Source of the DNA: Mesorhizobium escarrei
Lineage (GTDB): Bacteria; Pseudomonadota; Alphaproteobacteria; Rhizobiales; Rhizobiaceae
Direction of reading: 5' to 3'
DNA: 62,515 bases
Assembly (NCBI RefSeq): GCF_935825525.1
Contig: NZ_CAKXZT010000140.1
Span: forward strand, 155,600 to 218,114
This document shows positions 19,989-28,906 of the stretch, piece after piece. A program made the position numbers and the translations under genes. The notes under the pieces were generated by a model. It was not told where the DNA came from, made no database searches, and saw only the letters and a program-made list of their open reading frames with translations. The number at the start of each line of letters is the position of its first letter. Positions within the stretch are counted from its first letter, which is position 1.

Positions 19989-21279
19989 GCGCCAGCCTGA
20001 GCGGCATGAACAGCGTCTTGCCCTTGCGGCCGGTCGCTTCCCTGATCCTGCCGGTCCACTCCTTCCAGACCGACCCGTTCCAGGGGTCCTCCGGCAAAAG
20101 ATCGAACGCCTGGTGAAGGAAATCGCGGTCGACGTCGGAAAAGTCCGGCTGCTCCTGCGGACCGTCGCGAAGTGTGCGCCACCAGATTGCGGCGTTGGCC
20201 AGCCTGTCGAGATTGCCGCGCACCGCCAGCCAGAAGGGCTCAGCCTGTTCGCCGGAAATGCCGAGCACGATCAGCCGGTCGCGCGCCTCGGAAAACGGCA
20301 TATGGTGCAGCAGCGTGCGGTTGAGCACGAAGAGCTCGTCCGGATCGAATTTGGCGGCGGATTTCGATGTCGCCGCCGGATCGAAGCGCTCGGCAAGCTC
20401 AGTCATCGTCTGCACCGCGACGACGTTTTCCGAGGTGCCGACAAGCACCGCCAGCGAAGCGACGGCCATCGGCTCGATGCCGGTCTCGCGCAGGCTTTCG
20501 ATGGACAGCGCCCCGCTCCGCTTCGACAGGCCCTCGCCCGACGCGGTGGTCAACAGATTGTGGTGACCGAACACCGGCGGCTCGGCACCCAACGCCTGGA
20601 ACAAGGCTAACTGCACGCCGGTATTGGTGACGTGGTCGTCGCCGCGGATGACATGGCTGATCCCCATCTCGATGTCGTCGGCCACCGAAGGCAGAGTATA
20701 GAGATAGGTGCCGTCCTCGCGCATGAGAACCGGGTCGGAAAGCGAGGCGAGGTCGACGGTTTCCTCGCCGCGCACCAGATCCTTCCAGTGGATTTCGGTG
20801 CGCTCCGGCTGCAACGGGTCGCTGGTGAAATTGGGCAGGAGAAAGCGCCAATGCGGCCGGCGGCCATCTGACTGGTATTCGGCGATCTCCTCAGCCGTCA
20901 GTGTCAATGCCTCCCGGCCGTAGACCGGCGGCAGGCCGCGCGTGCGGCGCACCTTGCGCCTGAGATCGAGCTCTTCCGGTGTTTCATAGCAAGCATAGAG
21001 AAGGCGCGCCGCCTTCAATTTCTCCACCGCCGCATCGTAGATCTCGAAGCGCCGCGACTGGTATTCCGTGGCGTCGGGAAAGATGCCCAGCCAATGCAGG
21101 TCGTAGAGGATGGCGTCGGAGAATTCCTGCGTCGAGCGCGCGATGTCGGTGTCGTCGAAGCGCTGGATGAAGCGGCCCTTGTTGTTCATGGCGAACAGCC
21201 AGTTGAACAGCGCAGTGCGCGCATTGCCGATATGAATGCGGCCGGTGGGTGATGGGGCGAAACGGACGGTAACTGTCAT
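19906..21279 (-). CDS. gltX: Glutamyl-tRNA synthetase
   Basis: A 457-residue class I synthetase that charges tRNA-Glu. The signature APSPTGRIHIGNARTAL (HIGH-like) is near residue 8 and GLSKRSG (KMSKS-like) near residue 245; RFDDTD and GDDHVTNT are conserved. The region corresponding to the E. coli zinc site retains only one Cys (LYACYETPEEL), so it is a zinc-less form. Alphaproteobacteria often carry two GluRS copies with different tRNA preferences; which one this is cannot be told. The 3' end overlaps the DUF2865 gene by 83 bp. Confidence 0.92.
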   Translation of the reverse strand: MTVTVRFAPSPTGRIHIGNARTALFNWLFAMNNKGRFIQRFDDTDIARSTQEFSDAILYDLHWLGIFPDATEYQSRRFEIYDAAVEKLKAARLLYACYETPEELDLRRKVRRTRGLPPVYGREALTLTAEEIAEYQSDGRRPHWRFLLPNFTSDPLQPERTEIHWKDLVRGEETVDLASLSDPVLMREDGTYLYTLPSVADDIEMGISHVIRGDDHVTNTGVQLALFQALGAEPPVFGHHNLLTTASGEGLSKRSGALSIESLRETGIEPMAVASLAVLVGTSENVVAVQTMTELAERFDPAATSKSAAKFDPDELFVLNRTLLHHMPFSEARDRLIVLGISGEQAEPFWLAVRGNLDRLANAAIWWRTLRDGPQEQPDFSDVDRDFLHQAFDLLPEDPWNGSVWKEWTGRIREATGRKGKTLFMPLRLALTGQPSGPELADLLPLLGREGTLARRP

Positions 21280-21406
21280 GAACGCGGCGTACCGGATGGT
21301 TTTGCTGTTGACAAGACACGCCCCCGCGCTTGGCCGCAGACATAGAACATGACGAAGGCGATGAAAAGGCGGCAGCGCTGTGCGGAATTCGGTCCAGCGA
21401 AGCCTA

Positions 21407-21434
21407 AATCAAAACCCCACCGCGACAGGCGGGG
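21407..21434 (-). terminator. Rho-independent terminator downstream of the ABC exporter
   Basis: On the minus strand CCCCGCC, six bases, GGTGGGG is followed by TTTTGATTT. This 7-bp stem with one G-T pair would end transcription after the ABC exporter gene and before gltX. The rest of the 309-bp gap 21280-21588 shows no gene. Confidence 0.6.
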
Positions 21435-21673
21435 CCTTCAAGGCGCGCATCAACACCATGAATAAATTCCTAGCATAACTGCCGCCATCTGTCAAGTTGG
21501 CAAAAGCCGACGCGCATCCATCCCCGCAAGGGAGAGATCGGCGGCGTCACCGACGGCGCCTGGTCAGGCGGATGACATGCACCACCCATCAGATCGCCAG
21601 CCCCTTGGTCAATTCGAGCGCCTGGCGCTCGAACAGCCGGCGGTAGATGCCGCCTTGCAGCCGGATCAGTTGA

Positions 21674-23395
21674 TCATGCGAGCCCTCCTCGACGATGCGG
21701 CCGCGATCGAACCACCAGAAGCCTGTCCAGCGCCCGCACCGTCGAAAGCCGGTGCGCGATGACCAGCGTCGTGCGGCCGACCATCAACCGCTCCATCGCC
21801 TGCTGGATCAGCACCTCCGATTCCGAATCGAGGCTCGACGTCGCCTCGTCCAGAATGAGGATCCGCGCATCGGCGAGGAAGGCCCGCGCGATCGCCACCC
21901 GCTGGCGCTCGCCGCCCGATAGTTTCACACCGCGCTCGCCGACCAGCGTGCGATAGCCTTTCGGCAGATCGACGATGAAGTCGTGCGCGCTTGCCAGCCG
22001 TGCGGCATGCTCGATCTCGGCTTGCGTCGCGCTCGGCCGGGCATAGGCGATGTTTTCGGCCAGCGACCGGTGGAACAGGATCGGCTCCTGCTGGACGATG
22101 GCAATCTGCCCGCGCAGCGATTCCTGCGCCACCCCGGAGATGTCCTGGCCGTCGATCAGGATCGTTCCCGCGTTCACGTCGTAAAGCCGCTGGATCAGCT
22201 TGACGAAGGTCGTCTTGCCCGAGCCCGAATGGCCGACCAGCCCGACGCGCTCCCCCGGCGCGATGTCCACCGAAAAGTCGCGATACAGCGGCAGTCGGTG
22301 GCTGCCGTAATGGAAGGTGACGTTGTCGAAGCTGATGCGGCCGTCGGTGATGCGGATCGGTTTGGCGCCGGGCACATCCTCGATGCCGAGCGGCTCGGAC
22401 TGGAAGTCGACCAGTTCCTCCATGTCGTTGATCGAGCGCTGCAGATTGCGGATATGCGTACCGATATCGCGCAAATAGCCTTGCAGCACGAAGAACGAGG
22501 TCAGCACGAAGGTGACATCGCCGGCGCTCGCCTGCCCCCACGACCACAAAAGCAGGGAAAATCCGACCACCGCTGTTCGCAGAAGCAGCAGCATCGACCC
22601 TTGCGTGGTGCCGTTGATGGTGCCGCGCACCCAGGTGCGGCGCGTGCGGGCGCGCCATCTGGCGACGACTTTGGCGAGGCGCCTTTCCTCGCGTTCCTCA
22701 GCGCCAAAACCCTTGACCACGGCGTTGCAGCTCACCGCATCGGCCAGCGAGCCGCCCAGGCGCGTGTCCCATGCATTGGCAAGCCTTGCCGCGGGCGCGA
22801 CATAGCCAAGCGACAGCAGCGCCGACACCGCGATGAACAGCACCGAGCCTGCGGCGACCACAGCACCCATCAGCGGCCAGAACCAGCCAAGCAGCAGCGT
22901 CGAGCCGACGAGCATGACGACGGACGGCAGCAGCGCGATCAGGATCGTGTCGTTGAGCAGGTCGAGCGCCCACATGCCACGGGTTATCTTGCGCACCGTC
23001 GATCCGGCGAAGCTGTTGGCGTGCCAGTCGGTGGAGAAGCGCTGGACGCGGTGGAAGGCGTCGGCGGCGATATCCGCCATCATCTTCAGGGTCAGTTCGA
23101 CGATGGCCATGAAGGCGAGGTTGCGCAGCACGACACCGGTAAGCGCCAGCGCCACCAGCATCGAAAAGGCCGCCATCGCCGCGTTCCAGGCGACATCGTC
23201 GGCCGCAGCACTGCTGGCGACGGCGTCGACCAGCCGTCCGGAATAGAGCGGCGTCAGCACGTCGGCCAAGGTCGACAGCAGCAACGTGCCCATGATGAGC
23301 GAAAGCCGCCACGGCTGGCGCCGCCAATGACTGAGCGTGAAGCCAAGGACGCTGCGAAAGGCGCCGGCGCGCAAATCGATCTGAAAACGAGCCAT
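21674..23395 (-). CDS. ABC exporter, fused permease and ATPase, with frameshifted C-terminus
   Basis: A half-transporter of about 573 residues. Six N-terminal membrane helices (about 20-320) precede an ATPase domain with Walker A GHSGSGKTT, signature LSGGERQRVA, Walker B ILILDEATS and the switch His in VIAHRLST. The frame ends as LLVVRSRPHRRGGLA. Removing one C from the CC pair at 21712-21713 restores a typical ending (LLVFDRGRIVEEGSHDQL) that would run to a stop at 21589, about 30 residues further. A one-base insertion, natural or an assembly error, has therefore changed the C-terminus. The catalytic core is untouched. Start 23395 is a choice; 23494 and 23512 are alternatives. The substrate is unknown. 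Confidence 0.8.
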   Translation of the reverse strand: MARFQIDLRAGAFRSVLGFTLSHWRRQPWRLSLIMGTLLLSTLADVLTPLYSGRLVDAVASSAAADDVAWNAAMAAFSMLVALALTGVVLRNLAFMAIVELTLKMMADIAADAFHRVQRFSTDWHANSFAGSTVRKITRGMWALDLLNDTILIALLPSVVMLVGSTLLLGWFWPLMGAVVAAGSVLFIAVSALLSLGYVAPAARLANAWDTRLGGSLADAVSCNAVVKGFGAEEREERRLAKVVARWRARTRRTWVRGTINGTTQGSMLLLLRTAVVGFSLLLWSWGQASAGDVTFVLTSFFVLQGYLRDIGTHIRNLQRSINDMEELVDFQSEPLGIEDVPGAKPIRITDGRISFDNVTFHYGSHRLPLYRDFSVDIAPGERVGLVGHSGSGKTTFVKLIQRLYDVNAGTILIDGQDISGVAQESLRGQIAIVQQEPILFHRSLAENIAYARPSATQAEIEHAARLASAHDFIVDLPKGYRTLVGERGVKLSGGERQRVAIARAFLADARILILDEATSSLDSESEVLIQQAMERLMVGRTTLVIAHRLSTVRALDRLLVVRSRPHRRGGLA

Positions 23396-23656
23396 GATGT
23401 CATTCGGGCGCAAACGAGCCCGGTCCCGGTAAGGTCGAATTGAGAAAACCGCGTTAGGCGCGTTAGTGCCCAGGGAATGCGGAAGGTTCGGCATATTTGG
23501 CGGCTCGCCCAAATACGGGCGGCGACCGGCATCGACGAACGCCTGTTGTCAGATGGGCCTGGCCATTAAGGTGAAAACCTTCCAGCGCGCCATCTGAGGC
23601 CTAGGCTTCGCGGCCTCGCATAACGATGTCAAATCCTGGCATTCGGTCCTCCCATT

Positions 23657-23756
23657 AGAGCGACGTGCGTCCATTTGGACGCACAAAGTACGCTCTAACA
23701 TCTTGATCTGCGCATCGCGCTTTCTGAAAATCGATCCCGATTTTCAGGCCGATGCG
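23657..23756. repeat. Double-hairpin intergenic repeat
   Basis: Two adjacent palindromes: AGAGCG/CGCTCT arms enclosing GTGCGTCC-ATTT-GGACGCAC, then CGCATCG/CGATGCG arms enclosing TGAAAATCG and its complement. This architecture is common between genes of Mesorhizobium and relatives. The surrounding gap (23396-23917, more than 500 bp) between the ABC exporter and nadE shows no convincing gene. Confidence 0.7.
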
Positions 23757-23917
23757 TAGAGATCGCGGAAAAGGCGTTTATAGAGATGCGTCAACGTGTC
23801 GCCAAGCCAGCAGCTTGCCGAAAGCGCATCTGGTCCAACTGGTGAGGCGATTTTGCAACAATCGCGGGTTGTGCACTTCCTCGCGGCAGCCATTTCACAA
23901 GAGCGAGAAACGGCGAT

Positions 23918-25663
23918 CTATCCGCCATCCCTGAATCGGTTGGTGACGGGATAACGGCGGTCGCGGCCGAAATTCTTTTTGGTGATCTTCACGCCCGGCG
24001 CCGCCTGCCGGCGCTTGTATTCGGCGATGTAGAGCAGGTGCTCGATGCGCGTCACCGTTGCCCGATCGTGGCCGCGGGCAACGATCTCGTCGACACCCAT
24101 CTCGTTCTCGACCAGACACTCCAATATGTCGTCCAGCACCGGATAGGGCGGCAGCGAATCCTGATCCGTCTGGTTCTCGCGCAGTTCCGCCGACGGCGCC
24201 TTGTCGATGATGTTGTTCGGGATCACCTCGCCGGAAGGGCCCAGCGCACCCGGCGGCACATGCGTATTGCGCCAGCGCGCCAGCGCATAGACCTGCATCT
24301 TGTAGAGGTCCTTGATCGGGTTGAAGCCACCATTCATGTCGCCGTAGAGCGTGGCGTAGCCAACCGACATCTCGCTCTTGTTGCCGGTGGTGACCACCAT
24401 CGAGCCGAACTTGTTGGAGATTGCCATCAAAATGGTGCCGCGCGCGCGGCTCTGCAGGTTTTCTTCAGTGATGCCTTCCTTGGTGCCCTCGAAAAGCTGC
24501 GTCAGCGTATGCAGGAATCCCTCGACCGGCTCGAAGATCGGCACGATGTCGTAGCGGCAGCCGAGCGCGCGGGCGCAGTCCTCGGCGTCTGTAAGCGAGT
24601 CCTTTGAGGTATAGCGGTATGGCATCATCACGGCGCGCAGCCGCTCCTCGCCGAGCGCATCGACGGCAAGCGCTGCGCAAATCGCCGAATCGATGCCGCC
24701 GGAGAGGCCGAGCACGACGTTCCTAAAACCGTTCTTGTTGACGTAGTCGCGCAGGCCCAGCATGCAGGCGCGGTAATCGGCCTCCTCCTTTTCCGGGATT
24801 TTCGACATTGGTCCTTCGGAGCAGACCCAGCCCTCGGAATTATTTCCATTTTGCGCGCCTGCGGCGGCATTATTTCTATTTTGCGCGCCTGCGGCGGTGC
24901 GGTTGCGCTTCCAGGTAGTTACGTTGACCGCTTCCTCGAACTGGCTCATCTGGAAGGCCAGCGTCTTGTCGGAACCTATGGCAAACGACGCGCCGTCGAA
25001 GATCAGCTCGTCCTGGCCGCCGAGCTGGTTGGCGTAGATGATCGGCAGACCGCATTCGATGACCTGGCGTATGACAACCTGGTGGCGAACATCGACCTTG
25101 CCGCGATAATAGGGCGAGCCGTTCGGCACCAGCAGGATTTCCGCGCCGCTTTCGGCCAGCGTCTCGCAGACCCCGGCATCGCCCCAAATGTCTTCGCAGA
25201 TCGGAATTCCCAGGCGCACGCCGCGGAAATTGACGGGCCCCTGGATTTCCGGGCCGGCCTGGAAGACGCGCTTCTCGTCGAATTCGCCGTAGTTCGGCAA
25301 ATCGAGCTTGTAGCGCTCGGCAAGGATCTTGCCGCCATCGGCAAAGATGATCGAATTGTGCGTGCCGCTCTTGCGCTTCAGCGGCGTCCCGATGATGACG
25401 CCCGGCCCGCCATCGGCAGTGTCGCCAGCGAAGTCCTGCGCCGCCCGCTCGCAGGCCTTCAGGAACGCCGGCTTCAGCACCAGGTCTTCGGGCGGATAAC
25501 CGGCGAGGAAAAGCTCGGTGAACAGCACGAGGTCGGCGCCTTGTCGGGCGGCATCCGCCCTCGCCTCGCGCGCCTTGACGAGATTGCCGGCGACATCGCC
25601 AACCGTTGGATTGAGCTGGGCGACGGCGATGCGCAATATGTCGGAAGCGGTCTTGTCGGTCAT
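23918..25663 (-). CDS. nadE: Glutamine-dependent NAD+ synthetase
   Basis: A 581-residue enzyme of the last step of NAD synthesis. The N-terminal nitrilase-type glutaminase domain carries the Glu/Lys/Cys triad (FTELFLAGYPPEDL, KLDLPNYGEFDEKR, PICEDIW). The C-terminal synthetase domain has the P-loop GLSGGIDSA. Ammonia made in the first domain is used to amidate deamido-NAD. ATG 25663 is chosen as the family N-terminus (MTDKTASDILRIAVAQLNP). The linker before the synthetase domain contains a tandem duplication of ten residues (TAAGAQNRNN, then AAAGAQNGNN), encoded by two 30-bp units at 24839-24898. Confidence 0.92.
   Translation of the reverse strand: MTDKTASDILRIAVAQLNPTVGDVAGNLVKAREARADAARQGADLVLFTELFLAGYPPEDLVLKPAFLKACERAAQDFAGDTADGGPGVIIGTPLKRKSGTHNSIIFADGGKILAERYKLDLPNYGEFDEKRVFQAGPEIQGPVNFRGVRLGIPICEDIWGDAGVCETLAESGAEILLVPNGSPYYRGKVDVRHQVVIRQVIECGLPIIYANQLGGQDELIFDGASFAIGSDKTLAFQMSQFEEAVNVTTWKRNRTAAGAQNRNNAAAGAQNGNNSEGWVCSEGPMSKIPEKEEADYRACMLGLRDYVNKNGFRNVVLGLSGGIDSAICAALAVDALGEERLRAVMMPYRYTSKDSLTDAEDCARALGCRYDIVPIFEPVEGFLHTLTQLFEGTKEGITEENLQSRARGTILMAISNKFGSMVVTTGNKSEMSVGYATLYGDMNGGFNPIKDLYKMQVYALARWRNTHVPPGALGPSGEVIPNNIIDKAPSAELRENQTDQDSLPPYPVLDDILECLVENEMGVDEIVARGHDRATVTRIEHLLYIAEYKRRQAAPGVKITKKNFGRDRRYPVTNRFRDGG
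24839..24898. repeat. 30-bp tandem duplication inside nadE
   Basis: Units 24839-24868 and 24869-24898 match at 28 of 30 bases. They add ten residues each to the linker between the glutaminase and synthetase domains, in frame. Confidence 0.85.
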
Positions 25664-25811
25664 GCCTGCTGACTTAGCGCGACAGAATTCGCCGGGCAAT
25701 GGCGTTTTTGCTTGGACCACCCCAGACTGAATGACCTATGTCATTCGTGTTTGACCGAATGACCCAGGTCATTCGTGTCAGACCGATCGGACCACCGATA
25801 CCGATCGCGTC

Positions 25812-26525
25812 CTATTCGCCCATATATTCGCGCAGTGCCTGCGGCGAGTGGTTTTCGCCGATCGACATCGCCAGGATGCGCGAAATATGCCGGCGCGGCA
25901 GCCCGGTATCCGCCGCCCAGGCATTGATCTGATTCTGGATCTTGTCGAGATCCCGCTTCGAGGTCGGGTGTTCGGCGACGTCCAGGCCAGCGTCGCGAAG
26001 TGCGGCCGCCATGTCGCTTGAGACGATGAAGGCGTCCCACTCCAGCCACCTCAGAAAATACTGGCCGGTATTGCCGCCGAGCCGGCTGCCATGCTTGGCG
26101 AGATAGGCCATCAGCCCAACCTGGTCGTCTTCTGGCCAGTCGGCGAGGAACCTGCCAAAGCCGCCATGCTCCTTCGACACAAGCTCGACGAAGGCCGCGT
26201 TTTCGCGAACCGACTTGATCTTCTGCGGATTGCGCACGATGCGCTCGTCGGCCGTCAAATCGTGCCAGAAATCGTCAGGCTGGAACAACAGCCGTTTCGG
26301 CTCAAAGCCGAGAAACGCTTGTTCGAAACCCGGCCATTTCTGCTCGATGACCCGCCAGACGAAGCCGGCGGCAAAAACACGCTCGGCCATCGTCGACAGG
26401 ATGCGGTCGTCGGTAATGTCAGCCACCGCGGCATTGTCGGGCATCGGCCCCAGCAGCGACGCCAGCACCGCTTCCCCGCCCTTGCGTTTGGCCGCGCGGG
26501 CGCGGATTTTCTGAAAATCCATCAT
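25812..26525 (-). CDS. DNA-3-methyladenine glycosylase I-like protein
   Basis: A 237-residue helix-hairpin-helix protein of the Tag family (Adenine_glyco), which removes 3-methyladenine from DNA. Recognisable parts are STMAERVFAAGFVWRVIEQKWPGFEQAF, the NPQKIKSVRENA stretch and GGNTGQYFLRWLEWDAF. Unlike E. coli Tag, no Cys occurs anywhere, so the Cys/His zinc site that joins the termini is missing. Start 26525 has GAGGAAACA directly upstream. It is divergent from the DUF1003 gene. Confidence 0.75.
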   Translation of the reverse strand: MMDFQKIRARAAKRKGGEAVLASLLGPMPDNAAVADITDDRILSTMAERVFAAGFVWRVIEQKWPGFEQAFLGFEPKRLLFQPDDFWHDLTADERIVRNPQKIKSVRENAAFVELVSKEHGGFGRFLADWPEDDQVGLMAYLAKHGSRLGGNTGQYFLRWLEWDAFIVSSDMAAALRDAGLDVAEHPTSKRDLDKIQNQINAWAADTGLPRRHISRILAMSIGENHSPQALREYMGE

Positions 26526-26609
26526 TGTTTCCTCACCCTGTCGCGTCAATCTACCACTTCCCGTGCGAACCGGCAGCCTCTACGTCTATCGCTGACGACG
26601 GAAGCGACA

Positions 26610-27173
26610 ATGAACAAGACGATCGAAGATTTGGCAAAGCGCTGGTTGAGGCGAAGGCCAGATGGCCTAAGCCAGGTCGAGAACCAGGTGCTGCAAAGCA
26701 CGCTCGAACGCACCACGATCGCGAAGGACACCAACAAAGCCGTCGCATTTCACCAGACGTTTGGCGACCGCCTCGCCGACACCATCGCCCGGATCGGCGG
26801 CTCGTGGTCCTTCATCCTTGGCTTCCTCGCCTTCCTGATCCTGTGGACGTCAGGCAATGCCTGGCTGTTGTCGCGCGATGCCTTCGATCCCTATCCCTTC
26901 ATCTTCCTCAACCTTATCCTCTCGATGGTCGCTGCGCTGCAGGCGCCGGTGATCATGATGGCGCAGAACCGCCAGGCCGAGCGCGACCGCATCGACGCCG
27001 CCCACGACTACGAGGTCAATCTCAAGGCCGAGATCGAGATCATGGCGCTGCATGAGAAGCTGGACGAATTGCGCCACAGCCAGATCATTGGCATGCGCGA
27101 CGAGATCGCGCAGTTGGCCGAGCAGGTGAAGCGGATCGACGAGATTCTGTCGAAGCAGCGGACGCGCTCATGA
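26610..27173 (+). CDS. DUF1003 membrane protein
   Basis: A 187-residue protein. A cytoplasmic N-terminal part precedes two closely spaced membrane helices (about residues 70-90 and 100-120, GSWSFILGFLAFLILW, then PFIFLNLILSMVAALQAPVIMM). A C-terminal coiled coil follows, rich in Glu and Arg (LKAEIEIMALHEKLDEL). The central NQVLQSTLERTTIAKDTN and QNRQAERDR segments mark DUF1003. GGAAG precedes the ATG. Its last four bases overlap the DedA start (ATGA), so the two are co-translated. The function of this family is unknown. Confidence 0.85.
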   Translation: MNKTIEDLAKRWLRRRPDGLSQVENQVLQSTLERTTIAKDTNKAVAFHQTFGDRLADTIARIGGSWSFILGFLAFLILWTSGNAWLLSRDAFDPYPFIFLNLILSMVAALQAPVIMMAQNRQAERDRIDAAHDYEVNLKAEIEIMALHEKLDELRHSQIIGMRDEIAQLAEQVKRIDEILSKQRTRS

Positions 27174-27766
27174 CGGATGCCATTCATAATCTCATCGAGC
27201 AATATGGGCTGATTGCCGTCTTTCTGGGCTGTGTCGCCGAGGGCGAAAGTGCCGCCCTCCTCGGCGGGTTTTTCGCGCATCAGCATGTTTTCGTCCTGTG
27301 GCAGGCGTTTCTGGCGGCAGCCATCGGCGCCTTTCTCGGCGACACTTTCTTCTTCACCCTCGGACGAAGCTTCGCCGATCATCCGCTCGTGATCAAATTG
27401 AGAGGTCGGCCAGGCTTCAGCCACGCCTATCGTCTCGTCTCCAACCATCCCGATATTTTCGTGCTGTCGAACCGCTTCATTTACGGCCTGCGCCTGGTCG
27501 GCGGCATCGCGGCCGGATTCTCCGGCATTGCCGTGACGCGCTTTGTCATTCTCAACGCCATTTCATCGATGATCTGGGCCGGACTGTTCACCACCATCGG
27601 CTATGTGTTCGGGCTGGGCGCGGAGCGCATCGTCGGCGAGGCGTTGGTCCGTCACGAGCGATTGCTGATCGCCCTGGCGATTGGCCTGGGCGTGGCCGTC
27701 CTTGCCTGGTTCGCCGCTCATCATGTCGCTAAGAAAGAACGTGCCAAGGACGCTAAGGAGACGTGA
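27170..27766 (+). CDS. DedA/VTT-family membrane protein
   Basis: A 198-residue inner-membrane protein with the DedA (SNARE-associated, VTT) core: FLGCVAEGESAALLGGFFA, GDTFFFTLGR and the SNRFIYGLRLVGGIAAG motif. DedA proteins move or flip polyprenyl-phosphate or phospholipid carriers and support envelope homeostasis. The start overlaps the DUF1003 stop by 4 bp. The C-terminal tail is a short basic run (KKERAKDAKET). It converges on the hemerythrin gene three bases away. Confidence 0.85.
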   Translation: MTDAIHNLIEQYGLIAVFLGCVAEGESAALLGGFFAHQHVFVLWQAFLAAAIGAFLGDTFFFTLGRSFADHPLVIKLRGRPGFSHAYRLVSNHPDIFVLSNRFIYGLRLVGGIAAGFSGIAVTRFVILNAISSMIWAGLFTTIGYVFGLGAERIVGEALVRHERLLIALAIGLGVAVLAWFAAHHVAKKERAKDAKET

Positions 27767-27769
27767 GGA

Positions 27770-28348
27770 TCAGCCGACACCGAGCGCGCGGCCACGATCG
27801 AGTATCAGCGGGATGATCAGGTCTTCCTCGTCGGCAAGGTGCCGGGTCAGCATGGCGATCAGCCGGCTGTTCTCGTCGGCATAGGCATCGGCGGCAAAGC
27901 GCTGCTTGTCCTCGCTCTCCTGAAGCGTGCGGATGAAAGCGTTTGCGGCCTCGGCATTGCGCTCCAGCCCTTCATGGATCGTATGATGATCGGCATCGAG
28001 AATCTCGAAGCCGCGCCTCAGCCGGGTCTCGGCCTTGGCGAAGACCGGAAAATAATGGATATCCTCGACATTGTGGTGGCCGTCGAGATGCCCAAGAAAA
28101 TGGTTGAGGCGCGGCGCGAACCAGCGCGCGAATTCCGTCGCCGTCAGCCTGCCCTCGCGATAGTCGCCAATGCCGTTGGTCAGCATGCCGCCGAGCTCGC
28201 GAAACATGTCGTGCCGCTGCAGCCACATAGTGGCGATGCCGTGGATGTTGGCGTGGCCCTGCCAGACCTCGCGCGGGTATTTATCGGTCAGCCAGCGCAA
28301 ATCGTCCGGCAGGCCCGCGCGTTCGAGCAGCAGGGAATCGACGGTCAT
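27770..28348 (-). CDS. Hemerythrin-domain protein
   Basis: A 192-residue four-helix bundle protein with His and Asp/Glu ligands for a di-iron site: HANIHGIATMW, HLDGHHNVEDIHYFPVF, DADHHTIHEGLER and HLADEEDLIIPLIL. Such proteins bind oxygen or sense/repair iron and nitrosative stress. GGAG lies seven bases before the ATG. Confidence 0.85.
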   Translation of the reverse strand: MTVDSLLLERAGLPDDLRWLTDKYPREVWQGHANIHGIATMWLQRHDMFRELGGMLTNGIGDYREGRLTATEFARWFAPRLNHFLGHLDGHHNVEDIHYFPVFAKAETRLRRGFEILDADHHTIHEGLERNAEAANAFIRTLQESEDKQRFAADAYADENSRLIAMLTRHLADEEDLIIPLILDRGRALGVG

Positions 28349-28363
28349 ATCGGTCTCCTCAGA

Positions 28364-28408
28364 CCATGATCCCGGAAAGTGGATACCGGTTTTCGGAACA
28401 GATCATGG
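28364..28408. repeat. Short Rhizobiales intergenic palindrome
   Basis: The arms CCATGATC and GATCATGG enclose CCGGAAAGTGG...CCGGTTTTCGG. The element lies immediately upstream of the hemerythrin gene and is typical of a frequent repeat in Mesorhizobium intergenic DNA. Confidence 0.65.
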
Positions 28409-28446
28409 GATCAGGTCGTGGTGACCGGCATGTAGGGATTTGATGG

Positions 28447-28806
28447 CTAGATCGGTAGCCCCAAGATTCGCTCGATGATGGCGATGCCCCAGACGCCGGC
28501 AACGATCACCACCGAAATCAGCACCGCCAGCGAACCGCAGTCCTTGGCGAGCTGGATATCGACGTTGAATTCCCGGCTGAACGCATCGCATGCGGCCTCG
28601 ATGCCAGTGTTCAGCACTTCGACCAGGATCAGCAGCAGCACCGCGCCGATCAGCAGCGCATAGCCGCGCCACGACACCGAAACTACCCAGCCGAGCGGCA
28701 GGGCCAGCACGAGCAGCATCAGTTCCTGCTGGAAGGCTTTTTCGCTGGAAGCCAATTTGCGAAATGCCCGCACTGAATTGTAAAAAGCATCGATCAGCCG
28801 CTGCAT
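28447..28806 (-). CDS. dgkA: Diacylglycerol kinase
   Basis: A 119-residue trimeric membrane kinase that phosphorylates diacylglycerol to phosphatidate and recycles lipid from glucan synthesis. Conserved motifs are EKAFQQE near residue 22, EVLNTGIEAACD in the second helix, and LAKDCGSLAVLI before the third. Three membrane helices are predicted. ATG 28806 has GGAAAAGG upstream; a longer start at 28857 is less likely. Confidence 0.88.
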   Translation of the reverse strand: MQRLIDAFYNSVRAFRKLASSEKAFQQELMLLVLALPLGWVVSVSWRGYALLIGAVLLLILVEVLNTGIEAACDAFSREFNVDIQLAKDCGSLAVLISVVIVAGVWGIAIIERILGLPI

Positions 28807-28906
28807 GCCAAACCTTTTCCGAATCACCGGCAGGGGATAGCGCAATGGCCGGATCAAGGGAATAAGGCGATCGCTGCAAAAAATCAGTCGCCGGCGAGCT
28901 TGTCAC

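Noticed and set aside
21983..23443. 486-codon plus-strand frame over the ABC exporter
   Set aside because: Antisense to a clear ABC exporter with Walker motifs; His/Gln/Arg-rich shadow composition.
23752..23934. Small plus-strand frame between the ABC exporter and nadE
   Set aside because: Starts within a palindromic repeat and shows no protein-like pattern or ribosome site.
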